From positions 682,001 through 746,000 of the forward strand of contig CM070604.1 of NCBI GenBank assembly GCA_036346395.1: a stretch of 64,000 nucleotides of DNA, written 5' to 3'. This DNA is from Hsuehochloa calcarea (Eukaryota; Streptophyta; Magnoliopsida; Poales; Poaceae). A model generated the notes under the pieces. It did no database searches, was not told where the DNA came from, and worked only from the letters and a program-made list of their open reading frames with translations. Shown here in pieces: positions 1 through 12,921 of this stretch. Positions within the stretch are counted from its first letter, which is position 1. Each line of letters begins with the position of its first letter. A program made the position numbers and the translations under genes.

Positions 1-479
1 ATCTCTCTGTCCTGGTGATAACTGCATGGCGACGTGGGAACGTTACTTTTCCAACAATAATATACAATAACTGTGCCATCATCTAAAGCATTGATGCGCT
101 CTTTGGGCTGGAGGGATTGTCACCCAAGAACACTATAAAAGGAGAAATCACCAAACGGCAAGAGAGGGACACGAAGAGGATGATCAGAAGCACAAGACAT
201 TGTATTTTCAGTCTTTCCCTTGATATGTAACCAACATACTCAATATAGCCGCACATGAGTAGGATTGTTATTATCTCGGAGAAGGTCCGAACATGTATAA
301 AAATCACTGTGTCATTCTCTCTGCGTGATTTGAGTCTTAGAGATCTCTGAATCAAACAATCATTACGTAAGTTCGGTTTTAAAACAATGACAATGAGGTT
401 TACCAAAGGTATGAAAATAAGTTCTAAAGAGTATGTTCGCAACAACCTCCAGTAGTCCCCGTCTTAAGTAGCAAGACAA

Positions 480-893
480 ACATGTGGGGCCAAGATCTTC
501 GGTGGCTCTTCCTCCAAATTCAGGTTGTCTTCTTCTATACCGCCGCCTGCTCAGCCAAAATCCACAAGGAGTGGGGAACTACCCACCTATCTAGACAGTG
601 GTACGGTGTATTTCAACTCAAGGCTTTGAAATTTTGCAATTATGGCAAGTCCATAAGTTAACATATCATGTGCTATCCATACTTGCGTGATGCGTTAATT
701 ATTTTTGGCTCGACGGTTTCCTCCGAGTCTGCTTTTAGTCTTTTGGAAGAATATTGGAGGAGAGAAGAACAAGTCTCACAAGTGAGATGACGAAGATACT
801 GCTAACTGTGAAGGATTGAGAACAAGCTGATTCACAAATACAACACTCTGTGGAAAATCCACAGTTGTCGAGATGTTCAAAAATTTGTACTTA
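480..893 (+). pseudogene. hAT transposase C-terminal remnant
   Basis: Conceptual translation with frame changes gives, in the right order, the hallmarks of the hAT dimerisation (hATC) domain. They are a Ser/Pro-rich linker, ELPTYLD, FEILQLW, HKLTYHVLSILA, then STVSSESAFSLLEEYWRR, SLTSEM and a TVKD*EQA block in which TGA stands where the family normally has Trp. An in-frame stop after LSILA and the frame shifts show that it is dead. No upstream catalytic region or terminal repeats could be recognised in positions 1-480. It lies about 500 bp upstream of the ATR start codon, so it may contribute to that promoter region. Order and spacing of the motifs are seen directly; the family assignment rests on knowledge of plant hAT proteins. 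Confidence 0.75.
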
Positions 894-1259
894 GACAATA
901 ACACGTAGAACAATGATATATGTAAAACTATAAACTGTATTTTTTTCTTTGCCAAGGTTTTATCATTTTGAGTTTTTACTTGACGAAGGTTTTAATGAGG
1001 TAACCAATTCAACATTAATAAAGCTCTTTGTTACATTTTTATTATGATTGTCTTATTATTATTTTTCAATTTTTATATCAATTTCTGAATTCTATTTATT
1101 TTTACATTTTTTTGATTTCTTTGAGTCTAAGGCTAGATAGGTTGGCCTTAGTTTGTTAGATCAAACGGGTTCGTACCGGTCCGATACAGCATAAACGATC
1201 GATAGATCATGCCTAAACTACCTTCTCGGCATATGAGCTAATTCAGTTCAACTCATCTA
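894..1259. other. AT-rich spacer, no gene seen
   Basis: AT-rich sequence between the hAT remnant and the ATR leader. No ORF, RNA gene or clear repeat is visible. It probably includes the distal ATR promoter (inference); no unambiguous TATA element could be assigned. Confidence 0.5.
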
Positions 1260-1397
1260 ATAGCAACTCTAGCATGAGCCAACCGACTCATGCCCGTACC
1301 GTGAAGAGCGCGCACACAGGCGGCTCCATTCGCCGATTCCGTTCGAAATTAAGGAGGAAAGGGGGCCTAACCCTTCCGGCGGCGGCGATCGCCGGCC
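1260..1397 (+). promoter_or_regulatory. Putative ATR 5' leader / proximal promoter
   Basis: Base composition changes sharply here from AT-rich to GC-rich and the GC-richness continues into the first exon, as is typical of grass 5' UTRs. The segment ends in GCCGGCC immediately before the ATG at 1398. The transcription start cannot be placed from sequence alone. Confidence 0.4.
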
Positions 1398-4300
1398 ATG
1401 GCCAACTTCTCCAGCCACATCCAGGAGCTCCGAGAGATCATCGCCGCCTCCTCCACCACCACCTCAACCTCCGCCCCCGCCTCCGCCCACTTCGAGGCCA
1501 AGCTCCGCGAGGTCCTCCCCAACCTCGTCCGCAACTACGTCCTCCCGTCCCCGACCGGTTCGCTGCCCCTTCTCTCACCGTCCTCCTATGGTTCCATTCA
1601 TATCGCACGGATGGCCACGGGGTGGGTCATTGGGCTGACCGTTTCTGTCATCGCGCGTGCGAGATGCAGCGAACGAGCGGGAGGCTACCGCGGTGCTTAA
1701 GCTGCTCTCCTACACGGCGCGCAGGTTCCCGGGGGTCGTCTTCAACGGCCGCGCCGCCGACGTCATCCGCGTCATCGGCCGCATCCTCCCCTTCTTCGCA
1801 GAACCCAACTTCCGGTAGTGCCTTCCTTCCCCTCTCTCCCCAAATCCTAGCCCAATCGCTCTTCACATTGAGCGTTACTTGGATTTCGGAGTTGATTGCA
1901 ACCACATGTTGACGTGTGTCCTTGTCTATATATGTGGCTGAGTTCTAGACAAATTGCTCTCATTTTGGGGGACATAGCGGTGCTGCTTATTGCCCATTGA
2001 TACTCGTTTGCGATGTGAAACGTGGGAAATAACATTTAGTTTGGCTTGCTTGTTGGCATGGAAAAATGAAAAGTGGGCATTTGAACAAAGGATGGCTGTG
2101 TAAATCTAATAACTGTGAATATCTTCAACCTTAAGGAATAATGAGAACTATAAGTTTAATTTCGGTAGTTTGTCCTTTTAGTTCTTGCAAGGAATTCATT
2201 AGAATACTCGTATCCTAGTGGCATAGCAGGACATTTCACTTGCTATGCGTGCTACCTGTTGTTTACGTGTATACTTGTGTCTTCACTGTTGCAGGTCGAG
2301 GCATGAGATTATATTCGACACGGTTTGGTCTCTTCTCTCACTTCTCCGAACAGGTGACCGAGAAGCCTACAGGCAGTTCTTCTTGGATGCCATGGTTGCA
2401 GTAGAAGGTCTGTGTTTCTGTCATCTTATTTATTTACAGTCCATGTACAGTTGTACGATTTCAGTTTGTCAGGTTATGCAGAAAGGTTTGAACTTGAACT
2501 TGTTGCCAAATCCAACAGATGTACAATATGTAGCATCAAAGCACGCAGAGAGTCCAACTGGTGTACTTCCTGGAAGATTTTTAGTTAAATGCCTCTGTGG
2601 ATCCTTCTCAGATATCTTGGACTCACCTGGGATTTTTAGTGAGCTCCCAGACAGTTGCCAGCCTAAGAATGGACCTGGCGTGCTGGTTGATCTGACAGGT
2701 GACACAAGGTGGCGTCCATTTGCCACTTCGTTTATTAAACTCGTCAACAAGTGTCTTACAGATGGGGCCCTGTATGTTGAAGGGCTTGTTAACAAGTCAT
2801 TTGTTTCTGCTGCTTGTTCTGTTCTTTGCTACGGGGATGAATCCCTGCACAAGGTTGGTGTTTAACCTTTTTAGTTGAACCTTTATGTATTTTTTTTGGT
2901 AAACCTATGTACCTTTGGCACACTGATAATCAATCTGGTGCAACAGGTTTGTTTTGATTTTGCACGTATTGTTGCAACCGTCATGACTGCTGAGATTCTT
3001 CCAATAGAAACTATTATTCGTTCAATGATGTGTATTTTGAGCCAAGATGTTAACGAGATTTCTGATATCAGGTATGCTCTTGTTATATTTTTGCTTCTAG
3101 TTGTCTAAATTACTGCACTCGTTCCAATGATGCCAAGTGGAGCAGCCAACAGTCCCACAAAAGGGATTTATGAAAGAAAAGTTTAGACAGTTTACTAGAT
3201 TAATTTGTTCTGCGAATCTTGGCTTATTTGGTTTTGCATATCTGCTATGCTGATACATATGTTTGCCAATGTTTATGATGCCTCTGGTCCCAACTTTGTC
3301 TTCTTTATATTTCTTAACATGAGATGAGAAGAACAAATACGGAGGCATCCTGGGACATATTGGTCTATATGTACCTCTCCTATGTTTACCTAAAATACCT
3401 TATTATGATCCATTTCCGTACTGTCACAGGTGAATTTGTAATAAACTTAGATCATTTTGTGAGCCAGACCTTTCTCTCTAAAAAAACAGTGTAATACTAG
3501 AAAAGAATATGAAATATTGCATTGAATAGAGATAGGTTGGAACTTGGAAAAAGTACTGGGTGCAAATCTGTAATGCTAGATTATAATTTGCATGTATTTT
3601 TGGTCACGAGTTTATGTACCATTTTTTGTTTACTTTGTCACAAGAACGTTACCCTGTTGCCTTCTCGGGATATGCTTCATATGTTGTAGCCTATTATTGG
3701 GGAATTTCTTTCTGTAAAGTTGTATTATACCGATGAAACTGATAATGGTATTGCTAATTGTTCAATTATAGATTTTCTGGTCGACTGTTTTGAATTATAA
3801 CAAGGGACCTTAAGACAGTACACTGCTTGTAGCATTGTACTGCCTCCCTTTGCCTAATGTTAAAAGCTATACCTTATAATGTATTTTTTGCCTGGTTATT
3901 ATTGGAGTGCAAAGAAACATTGTCAAATAACATTACACTTTGTCTCATCTTCTGCAGAGATGCAGATTATGACTTTTCAATGGGTGCCTGTCTTCATGCA
4001 CTGCATTCTTCGTGTCCTGGTTATATTGTTGAATCTACGGCTGCTGACATTGTCAATGTTTTCCCAAGAGCAGTTCAGACAAGCATAAGCTCAGAGCTTC
4101 AGGTTAACAACATGACTTTTCCAGGTTCCATGTGTACTTCCATCTACTAACTGCTACACCTTTTCAGGTTGCAATGTGCAATGCATACAAGAGAGTAGTC
4201 GAACTCTGCTCCCCACAAGTATGGAAACCAGAAATCCTTCTGAAGTTGCTCTGCTGGCCAAAGCCTTGCGGCAAATTGATTGAATGCATTCGACTGGCTG

Positions 4301-7300
4301 TGGACAAATTTGGTCAGAGTTTTTTATCTGTGGATGACAGCGATGATCGAAGTAGCTTTCAGGCAGATTCTGAAGGATTTGACTTGCCAAAAGTCGGCCA
4401 GAAAAGAATAGCTCAGAATGTTGAAAATATTTTCTCCAAACGTCAAAAGATGACAGAATCAAGATTTTCTGCTGGTTCATTTATGATTAGTGAATTTTCT
4501 GCTGGCGTTGGACATGAACTAGAAAAGGATTATGGTTATGATCTTCGACTGTCACTAAATTCACTTATTAAGTGCCTAACACCTAACAATCACAAAGCTT
4601 ATCCATTGGAGCCTGAGATTGCTATACAAGTGCTTAGTCTCCTGTGTCTTTCATTCTGTGTTTATCCGAAGGCAAATATGTTTATTAGAATTTCTAAGCA
4701 AGTTCTTTCCTGGATTCCTTGGATTTACAAGCAGGTAAGGTGAAATCATCAGAGACCCGTGTGTTAATTTATTGTAGGTTGACATCATTTTTTAACTTAC
4801 ACACCCTAAACATTGTTGAATGATGCAGACAACAAAGAGATGTTTGTTTTCCTTTGACATATCTCTATATTTTGAAGCTCTTCACACTGTAATGCTTCTC
4901 CAATGTGAGGTTTTCCTCCATCTTTTGCATGTCTTTAATTTAGCATCATTTTGCATTTTGCACATGCCTTGTAGCGGGGCTTGCGAGTTGTGACATCCTT
5001 GAAGTATATTTGAAATATTAGGTTGATTGTTGATTTATTTAGGAATAGCTGTAATACATGTGCAATTGCTTAATATCCCTTTTGAAGTTTGGTGCTCCTG
5101 TTTGCTGTTTTTGAAGGCCTTGTTTGTGTAGCTTAGGCTTATGCTATAAACCAACTTAGGCTTAGGCTTATGCTATAAGCCAACTTCTTGGGCTTATGGC
5201 TTGTTGGACATATAAAGTAGGCAGGTAGCTTATTAAATAAGTCCGAATGAGCTGTTTGTGTAATTCCAGCTTATACACCCTTGCAAGCTTACATTACATC
5301 CCCAACAATCCACCCTCCCTGAACTAAGCATCTACAATATGGAAGGGGACTTAGGCCTATCACAAGGGTATAATTATAAATAAGTGATCTCTTTGTCCTA
5401 GCATAGGCCATAAGCTTATAAGCCTCATAACTTTGAGCTTACGTCAGGCCAAACATTGCCAAGTACATGATGTTATGTCAAACTTATGGCTCTCTCTCAA
5501 CTTTTGTGGTTTACTTTTTGTCTAAATGTCTATGCAGCCTTTCTTCCTGGACACACTAAACTGTTTGAAGATGGACCTCAGTTGATTAGTGATGGTAGTG
5601 TGGTTTTGGTTTATCCAAGATATGTTGATCTCATCAGCTTGCTGAAACTGATGTGGGATGATGGTAATGTTGCCACTCAAACATGTTCAGACTGTAAGTT
5701 AAAATGCCTTTTGGTACGAGTTATTGCTAAGATAGGCAATAGACTGAATGCTGAATGTGATCTTGAAGTCCTTGAATCGGCTATCCGTAGTGAAACTGTG
5801 GAGGTTCAAAATGAGGCTCTTATGTCATTGCCCATTATTGTGCTGTACTCTGGTCCTAGGATGCTTGGAGTGATGTTCAGGAAACTTGAGTAAGTAAATG
5901 TGCTTCTTTTTCTATGATTCCAGATTAGACATTTTTTCCCAGTTTAAGTTTTGTAAGAAATACACGACAATAAAGTTCTGGTTGGGTCATGGCTATGAAA
6001 AAGTATTGAAGGCATTGTCTTGGTTTAGAAATAGAAGTTTATTTGAATTTGCATATAACATCTTCTAGTATTAAGTTCTTTGCTTGTCTAGATCTGCAAA
6101 TTCTGACATCCTCGAGTTGGCTCGTTATTCTTCAGGTCAGTTGGTGCTTTAGGACTCAAGAAAGTGTGGAGAAGTATTGCCTTTTCACTTGGTTTTCTAT
6201 CTTGTTTAAATGGAACCACTGATTGCACTGGCAAAGCGGGGAACCGTTGCAAACTGTTCTTGGACAAGCACTCTGGACAACCAGTCTCGACATTAGATCT
6301 TCTCTTAAGAGGTTTCTGGTGCCCTGAATGTGATATCAGAACTGTCCACATTGAAGATAAAATTTCTGTCGTGGACATTGGACTATTACAAGATGAGAAT
6401 GTTGACTTCAAAACTAACATGTTCAAGGTTCACTCTCTTTTCTTCAAGTTCCTCTGTGCAGAGACTTCCGAAGAATGTATAGTTTCCATGATTGAAGTTC
6501 TGCCTCGAATATTGAGGCATTCTAGCAGGGAGATTCTGCTTGAGATGAAAATTCAGTGGGAACAATGTGTTGATTTTCTTCTACTTCATGGAATGAAAGC
6601 TGTCAGGGACGCATTTTCTGGTGTAGTGTGCTGCTTCCTAGAAAAGAGTGTTATGGATATTTTGTTTTCTGATGGACTGGGAATGAATGGAGGGACCAAA
6701 GAACTTAAATTCATGGACAAAATAAAACACGCTTTCACTGAAGCTGAAGATTCTCAGATTCTAGTGACTCTTTTGGAATCAACTGCTACAATTATGAAAG
6801 CCAGTGATATTCATGGAGAAGTTTTTTTCTGCTCATTTGTATTGCTTATTGGCCAGCTTGATAACCATGATTACAACATAAGGATGACTGCATTGAGATT
6901 AATTCACAGATGCTGCACTTACTGTTTCAAAGGAGGAATAGAACTCTTCCTCTCGAAGTACTTTCATGCTAGAGATAATTTATATGATTTTCTGTCATCT
7001 AGACTTTTGACTCATCCCATAATGATTAGTGAATTTGCTGAGGCTGTTGTTGGGATTAAGACTGAAGAACTGATCAGGAGAATGGTTCCATCCGTTATAC
7101 CAAAACTTATCGTGTCTCACCAAAACAATGACCAGGCAGTTATTACTTTGCATGAACTGGCAAACCATCTAAACACTGAACTAGTACCATTGATTGTTAA
7201 TTCGTTGCCTAAAGTGCTCTCGTTCGCTCTATATTATGAAGATGGACAGCATCTGCCATCTGTTCTGCAATTTTACCACACTGAAACAGGAACTGATAGC

Positions 7301-10300
7301 AAAGAGATATTTGCTGCTGCTTTGCCAGCACTGCTTGACGAAATTGTATGTTTTCCTGGTGAATCTGATCAGATCGAGACAGATAGAAGGTAACTTCTTT
7401 TCATTATACATGCAGTTCTCCATATACATGCTTTAGGTAATTAGGAATAATTTTGAATGAGTTATAATGAAGTTCTCATTTTCAGGACAACAAGAATTTC
7501 GCCGACTATTCAGAATATTGCTAGAATTTTGACAGGCAATGACACCCTTCCTGAGTTTTTGAAGAATGATTTCGTCCGGCTTCTCAATAGCATTGACAAA
7601 AAGATGCTTCATTCTGATGACATGAAGCTTCAAAAACAAGCTCTCCAGCGTATAAGGAAGTTAATTGAGATGATGGGCCCCTATTTGAGTACACACGCAC
7701 CAAAGATTATGGTTCTGTTGATTTTTGCCATTGACAAGGAAGCTCTTCAAATGGATGGTCTTGATGTCTTACATTTTTTTGTAAAGCAATTGGCTGAGGT
7801 ATCGCCTACTAGTATCAAGTACGTTATGTCCCAAGTTGTGGCTGCTTTCATTCCATCTTTAGAAAGGTGCAGAGAATGCCCTTCTGTGCACCTGAGTAAA
7901 ATTGTTGAAATCCTAGAAGAACTTGTTGTAAAAAATAATATCTTGCTAAAACAACATATACGTGAATTGCCGTTGTTGCCTACCTTACCATCTTTGTCAG
8001 CAGTAAACAAAGTAATACAGGAAGCCAGAGGATTAATGACTCTGCAAGATAATCTAAAGGATGCTGTCGATGGTCTTAACCATGAGAGCTTAAATGTAAG
8101 ATACATGGTAGCATGTGAGTTGAGTAAATTATTCAATGCCAGAAGGGAGGATATTACTGCTCTCATCATTGGTGAAGATATTGCCGATTTGGATGTAATA
8201 AGCTCTTTAATTATGGCTTTACTTAAAGGATGTGCAGAGGAATCAAGGACAGTTGTTGGCCAGAGATTGAAACTAGTTTGTGCAGATTGTCTTGGTGCAC
8301 TGGGCGCTGTTGATCCTGCTAAGTTTAAGGTAATTTCATGTGAGCGCTTTAAGATTGAATGTTCAGACGATGATCTTATATTTGAGTTGATCCACAAGCA
8401 TCTTGCAAGGGCATTCAGAGCTGCTTCTGACACTACAGTACAAGATTCTGCTGCCTTGGCTATTCAAGAGCTACTAAAATTGGCAGGCTGTCAATCTTTA
8501 CCTAATGACAATAACGGGAAGGAATCAAGTTGTTGCGAGATGAGCAAAAGGGGTCAGAAGTTGTGGGGCCGTTTTTCTAATTATGTTAAGGAAATAATTG
8601 CACCGTGCTTGACATCAAGATTTCATCTTCCTAACACGAATGATGCTGCTTTAGTCGGCCCAATATATCGCCCAACAATGTCTTTTAGAAGGTGGATATA
8701 TTATTGGATTAGAAAGTTCACATCACATACAACTGGATCACGTTCTGGTATTTTCAGTGCATGCCGTGGAATTGTTCGGCATGACATGCCTACTGCAATC
8801 TATCTCCTACCTTATTTGGTTTTAAATGTTGTTTGCTATGGAGCCCCGGAGGCTCGGCAAAGCATTACCGAGGAAATCTTGTCTGTTCTCAATGCAGCTG
8901 CTTCAGAAAGTAGTGGAGCTATTGTCCATGGAATTACAGGGGGACAGAGTGAAGTCTGTGTTCAAGCCATCTTCACTTTACTTGATAATCTTGGGCAATG
9001 GGTTGATGACCTCAAACAGGAAATTGCTCTATCCCAGTCTAGTCATGCCATGGCTGGAAAGCATGGAGGTAAATTGAAAGATGAAAGCTATACTGTTTAT
9101 GGCCAAGATCAATTGCTGGTGCAGTGTAGCAATGTTGCTGAGCTGTTGGCTGCTATACCTAAAGTTACTCTAGCTAAGGCCTCGTTTAGATGTCAAGCTC
9201 ATGCTCGTGCTCTAATGTATTTTGAATCTCATGTCCGGGAAAAGTCTGGGTCCTCCAATCCAGCTGCAGAGTGTAGTGGCACCTTTTCAGATGACGACAT
9301 CTCTTTTCTGATGGAAATATATGGAGGATTGGATGAGCCTGATGGCCTCTTAGGTTTAGCTAATCTGAGGAAATCATCAAGTCTACAAGATCAACTTATC
9401 ATCAATGAGAAAGGTGGAAATTGGGCTGAAGTGCTAACATTGTGTGAACAGGCCATGCAAATGGAATCTGATTCTGTCCATAGACATTGTGATGTTCTCA
9501 ACTGTTTGCTAAACATGTGCCACCTTCAAGCTATGATTGCGCATGTGGACGGTTTGGTGTGTAGAATACCTCAGTATAAGAAAACTTGGTGCATGCAAGG
9601 AGTACAAGCAGCTTGGAGATTAGGGAGATGGGATCTCATGGATGAGTATCTATCTGAGGCAGACAAAGGTCTGGTGTGCAGCAGTTCTGAGAACAATGCT
9701 TCTTTTGACATGGGTCTTGCTAAGATATTCAAGGCAATGATGAACAAAGATCAGTATATGGTTGCTGAAAAAATTGCCCAATCAAAGCAAGCATTGCTTG
9801 TACCTTTGGCTGCAGCAGGCATGGACTCGTACATGCGTGCATATCCTTACATTGTAAAGCTCCACATGCTGTGTGAGTTGGAGGACTTCAACTCCCTGCT
9901 GGGAGATGAGTCATTTCTCGATAAGTCATTCAGTGCAGACGATCCAAAGTTTCTTAAGTTCACAAAGGATTGGGAAAACCGTCTGAGATGTACACAACCA
10001 TCTCTGTGGACAAGGGAGCCTTTGCTTGCTTTCCGAAGGATGGTGTATAATCTGAGTCATATGAATGCTCAAGTTGGGAATTGCTGGCTTCAGTATGCAA
10101 AGCTCTGCCGTTTGGCCGGTCATTACGAGACAGCTCACCGTGCAATACTGGAAGCAGATGCTTCAGGTGCTCGTAATGCTCACATGGAGAAGGCAAAGTA
10201 CCTCTGGAATATACGGAAGTCTGATAGCGCTATAGCTGAACTTCAGCAAACACTTCTAAACATGCCTGCAGAGGTTTTGGGAAATGCTGTCCTTTCGTCT

Positions 10301-12921
10301 CTTTGTAGCCTTTCTCTTGCTTTGCCAAATGCACCTCTCTCTGTAACTCAGGCGTCAAATGAGAATCCAGATGTGTCTAAAACCCTTCTTCTTTATACTA
10401 GATGGATCCACTATACAGGGCAAAAACAGAGCGAGGATATCATCTCTCTCTATACTAGAGTAACAGATTTGCGTCCCAAGTGGGAAAAGGGTTTCTTCTG
10501 CATGGCAAAGTTTTTTGATGATTTACTTGTTGATGCTAGGAAACGCCAAGAAGATAAGAAATTTGCATGTGGAGTTGGACATGTCCCTCCTAGCTCCACT
10601 GGCTCATTAAGTACGCCTGCTGAAGAAAAGCCTTGGTGGGATGCGCTTCCGACAGTCTTACTACAGTATGCAAGAGGACTTCACAAAGGACACAAAAAAC
10701 TTTTTCAAGCACTACCGCGATTGCTTACCCTTTGGTTCGAATTTGGAAGCATATACATCCGAGATGGATCTTCCTCCAATAAACAAATGAAAGACACTCA
10801 TATAAGGGTAAATTTTGTTGCACATCTTTTTCGTTGTTTGAAATTTGAATCTGTTTAACATATCTAACCAAACCACTGTAGGTGTCGGGCATCATGCGCG
10901 GGTGCTTGAAGGATCTACCAACATATCAGTGGCTGACTGTGCTGTCTCAGTTGATCTCCCGCATCTGTCATCAGAATCCTGAAGTTGTAAAAATTGTCAA
11001 ATGCATCATCACATCTATTTTACGGGAGTACCCTCAGCAAGCTCTTTGGATGATGGCTGCAGTATCAAAGTCAACAGTTGCTGCAAGACGGGATGCTGCT
11101 GCAGAAATACTACAATCAGCAAAGAAGGGCTGTCGGCGTGGGAGTGACAACAGTGCACTGTTCATTCAATTTCCTTCTCTGATAGAACACCTGATTAAGC
11201 TGTGCTTTCATCCAGGGCAGCCGAAGGCGAGGACAATAAATATATCAACTGAGTTCAGTTCCTTGAAAAGAATGATGCCACTAGGAATTATCTTACCTGT
11301 CCAGCAGGCTCTAACTGTGACTCTACCATCATATGATACAAATATGTCAGATCAATCAAGTTTTCACCCTTTTGCGGTTTCTGAGCATCCTACTATAGCC
11401 GGAATAGCCGATGACGCAGAGATCCTTTCCTCTCTTCAGAAACCAAAGAAGGTGTATCTAATATTGCCTTTCTCGACAACTAAATTTGTTTTAGGAGAAA
11501 CTACTGTCTAGGCGTACTAAAATTTGTGTACAAAAGTAGTCCTAATTTTTTGTTGGATGGTGAACATCATGGGCATGTGGGTGCAAGTCGTTGGTTGGGT
11601 TTGGTGTGGTAGTTATCAAGGGTCTAGATGACTTCTTAGTACACATTTAAATACAATTTTATTAGTACTGATTTGTTGTCATTGTTTGAGAAGGCTTATA
11701 ATTAACTGTAACCATGCTTTACTGGACTAATGGTAACTGACAAACATGATTAATTTGAACTTCAGGTAGTTTTCCTTGGAAGTGATGGAATTGCCCGCCC
11801 ATTTCTGTGCAAACCAAAGGATGATCTTAGGAAAGATTCACGCATGATGGAGTTCAATGCAATGATCAATCGTCTCCTCTCCAAAGTCCCCGAGAGCCGC
11901 AGGAGAAAGCTTTATATCAGAACCTTTGCAGTGGTTCCACTGACAGAAGATTGTGGAATGGTAGAATGGGTGCCCAATACTCGCGGTCTTCGGCATATTC
12001 TTCAGGACATCTACATTACTTGTGGGAAGTTTGATAAGCTGAAAACAAATCCACAAATCAAGAAGATATATGATCTATGCCATGGTAAAATGCCTGAAGA
12101 TGAGATGCTGAAGACTAAAATCCTTCCGATGTTTCCCCCAGTTTTCCACAAATGGTTCTTGATGACGTTCTCTGAACCAGCTGCATGGTTTCGTGCCAGA
12201 GTGGCCTATGCTCATACCACCGCGGTTTGGTCTATGGTTGGGCACATTGTTGGGCTTGGTGACAGACATGGTGAAAACATCCTTTTTGATTCGACAACTG
12301 GGGACTGTGTTCATGTGGATTTCAGTTGCTTGTTTGATAGGGGTTTGCTACTTGAGAAGCCTGAGGTGGTGCCTTTTAGGCTTACGCAGGTGAGCGTTAA
12401 GTCTTGTTTCGTGGTTTCTTGTCAGCAGTTCATTGAACAAAGTATTAATATGGTCCTCCTAAATCTGTAATTGCAGAACATGATTGATGGCTTGGGCATC
12501 ACTGGATATGAAGGCGTCTTTCTGAAGGTCTGTGAAATTACTCTATTGGTTCTCAGAAGTCACAAGGAGACACTCATGACTGTTCTTGAGACCTTTATTC
12601 ATGATCCACTAGTAGAGTGGACCAAATCCCATAAATCTAGCGGGGTGGAAGTTCGAAATCCACATGCACAGGTATTGTATCTGTACGTACACTTGACATT
12701 GCTAAACCAACCGCATCGCTCTTCTGATCTGCCTCTTGTTTCCAATTATTTAGAGGGCTATTAGTAACATCACAGGAAGGCTCCAGGGAGTTGTCGTAGG
12801 TGTCCGCGCCGCTCCCTCTCTGCCGCTTTCTGTGGAAGGCCAAGCACGCCGCCTGATTGCAGAAGCAGTCTCCCACAGAAACCTTGGCAAAATGTACGTT
12901 TGGTGGATGCCTTGGTTCTAA
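1398..12921 (+). CDS. ATR: Serine/threonine-protein kinase ATR (PIKK family), 15 exons
   Basis: ATR senses RPA-coated single-stranded DNA and stalled forks in the nucleus and phosphorylates checkpoint targets. Exons traced by GT-AG sites with continuous phase: 1398-1557, 1670-1814, 2295-2407, 2519-2853, 2947-3071, 3958-4102, 4168-4734, 4829-4904, 5538-5889, 6136-7389, 7486-10807, 10882-11451, 11766-12389, 12477-12671, 12754-12921. They sum to 8151 nt, about 2716 aa, close to the roughly 2710 aa I recall for rice ATR. The N-terminal half is helical HEAT-type repeat. A UME-like segment ends near residue 1265, and the FAT domain spans roughly residues 1690-2080. The PI3K-type kinase shows CKPKDDLRKD (ATP-binding Lys about 2404), GLGDRHGEN (catalytic Asp about 2554) and HVDFS (metal-binding Asp about 2573). 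The protein ends in a FATC tail, KMYVWWMPWF. No stop or frameshift is seen, so the gene looks functional. Splice sites are my reading and are not supported by transcripts here. Confidence 0.95.
5108..5465. mobile_element. MITE-like insertion in ATR intron 8
   Basis: The intron between exons 8 and 9 (4905-5537) holds an AT-rich block. Its left end (GGCCTTGTTTG then AGCTTAGGCTTATGC) is roughly the inverse of its right end (GCTTATAAGC, GAGCTTACGTCAGGCC, AAACATTGCC). The motif GCTTATGCTATAA is also repeated in tandem at the left. Such GGCCTTGTTTG ends are common in hAT-type MITEs of grasses. I could not define a clean 8-bp target duplication, so the exact ends are uncertain. It lies away from both splice sites. 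Confidence 0.45.

Noticed and set aside
1274..1912. 212-codon ORF overlapping ATR exons 1-2
   Set aside because: Out of frame with the conserved ATR protein; Arg/Pro-rich product of GC-rich DNA, crosses the first intron.
7747..8433. 228-codon minus-strand ORF inside ATR exon 11
   Set aside because: Antisense shadow of conserved ATR coding sequence; no domain of its own.
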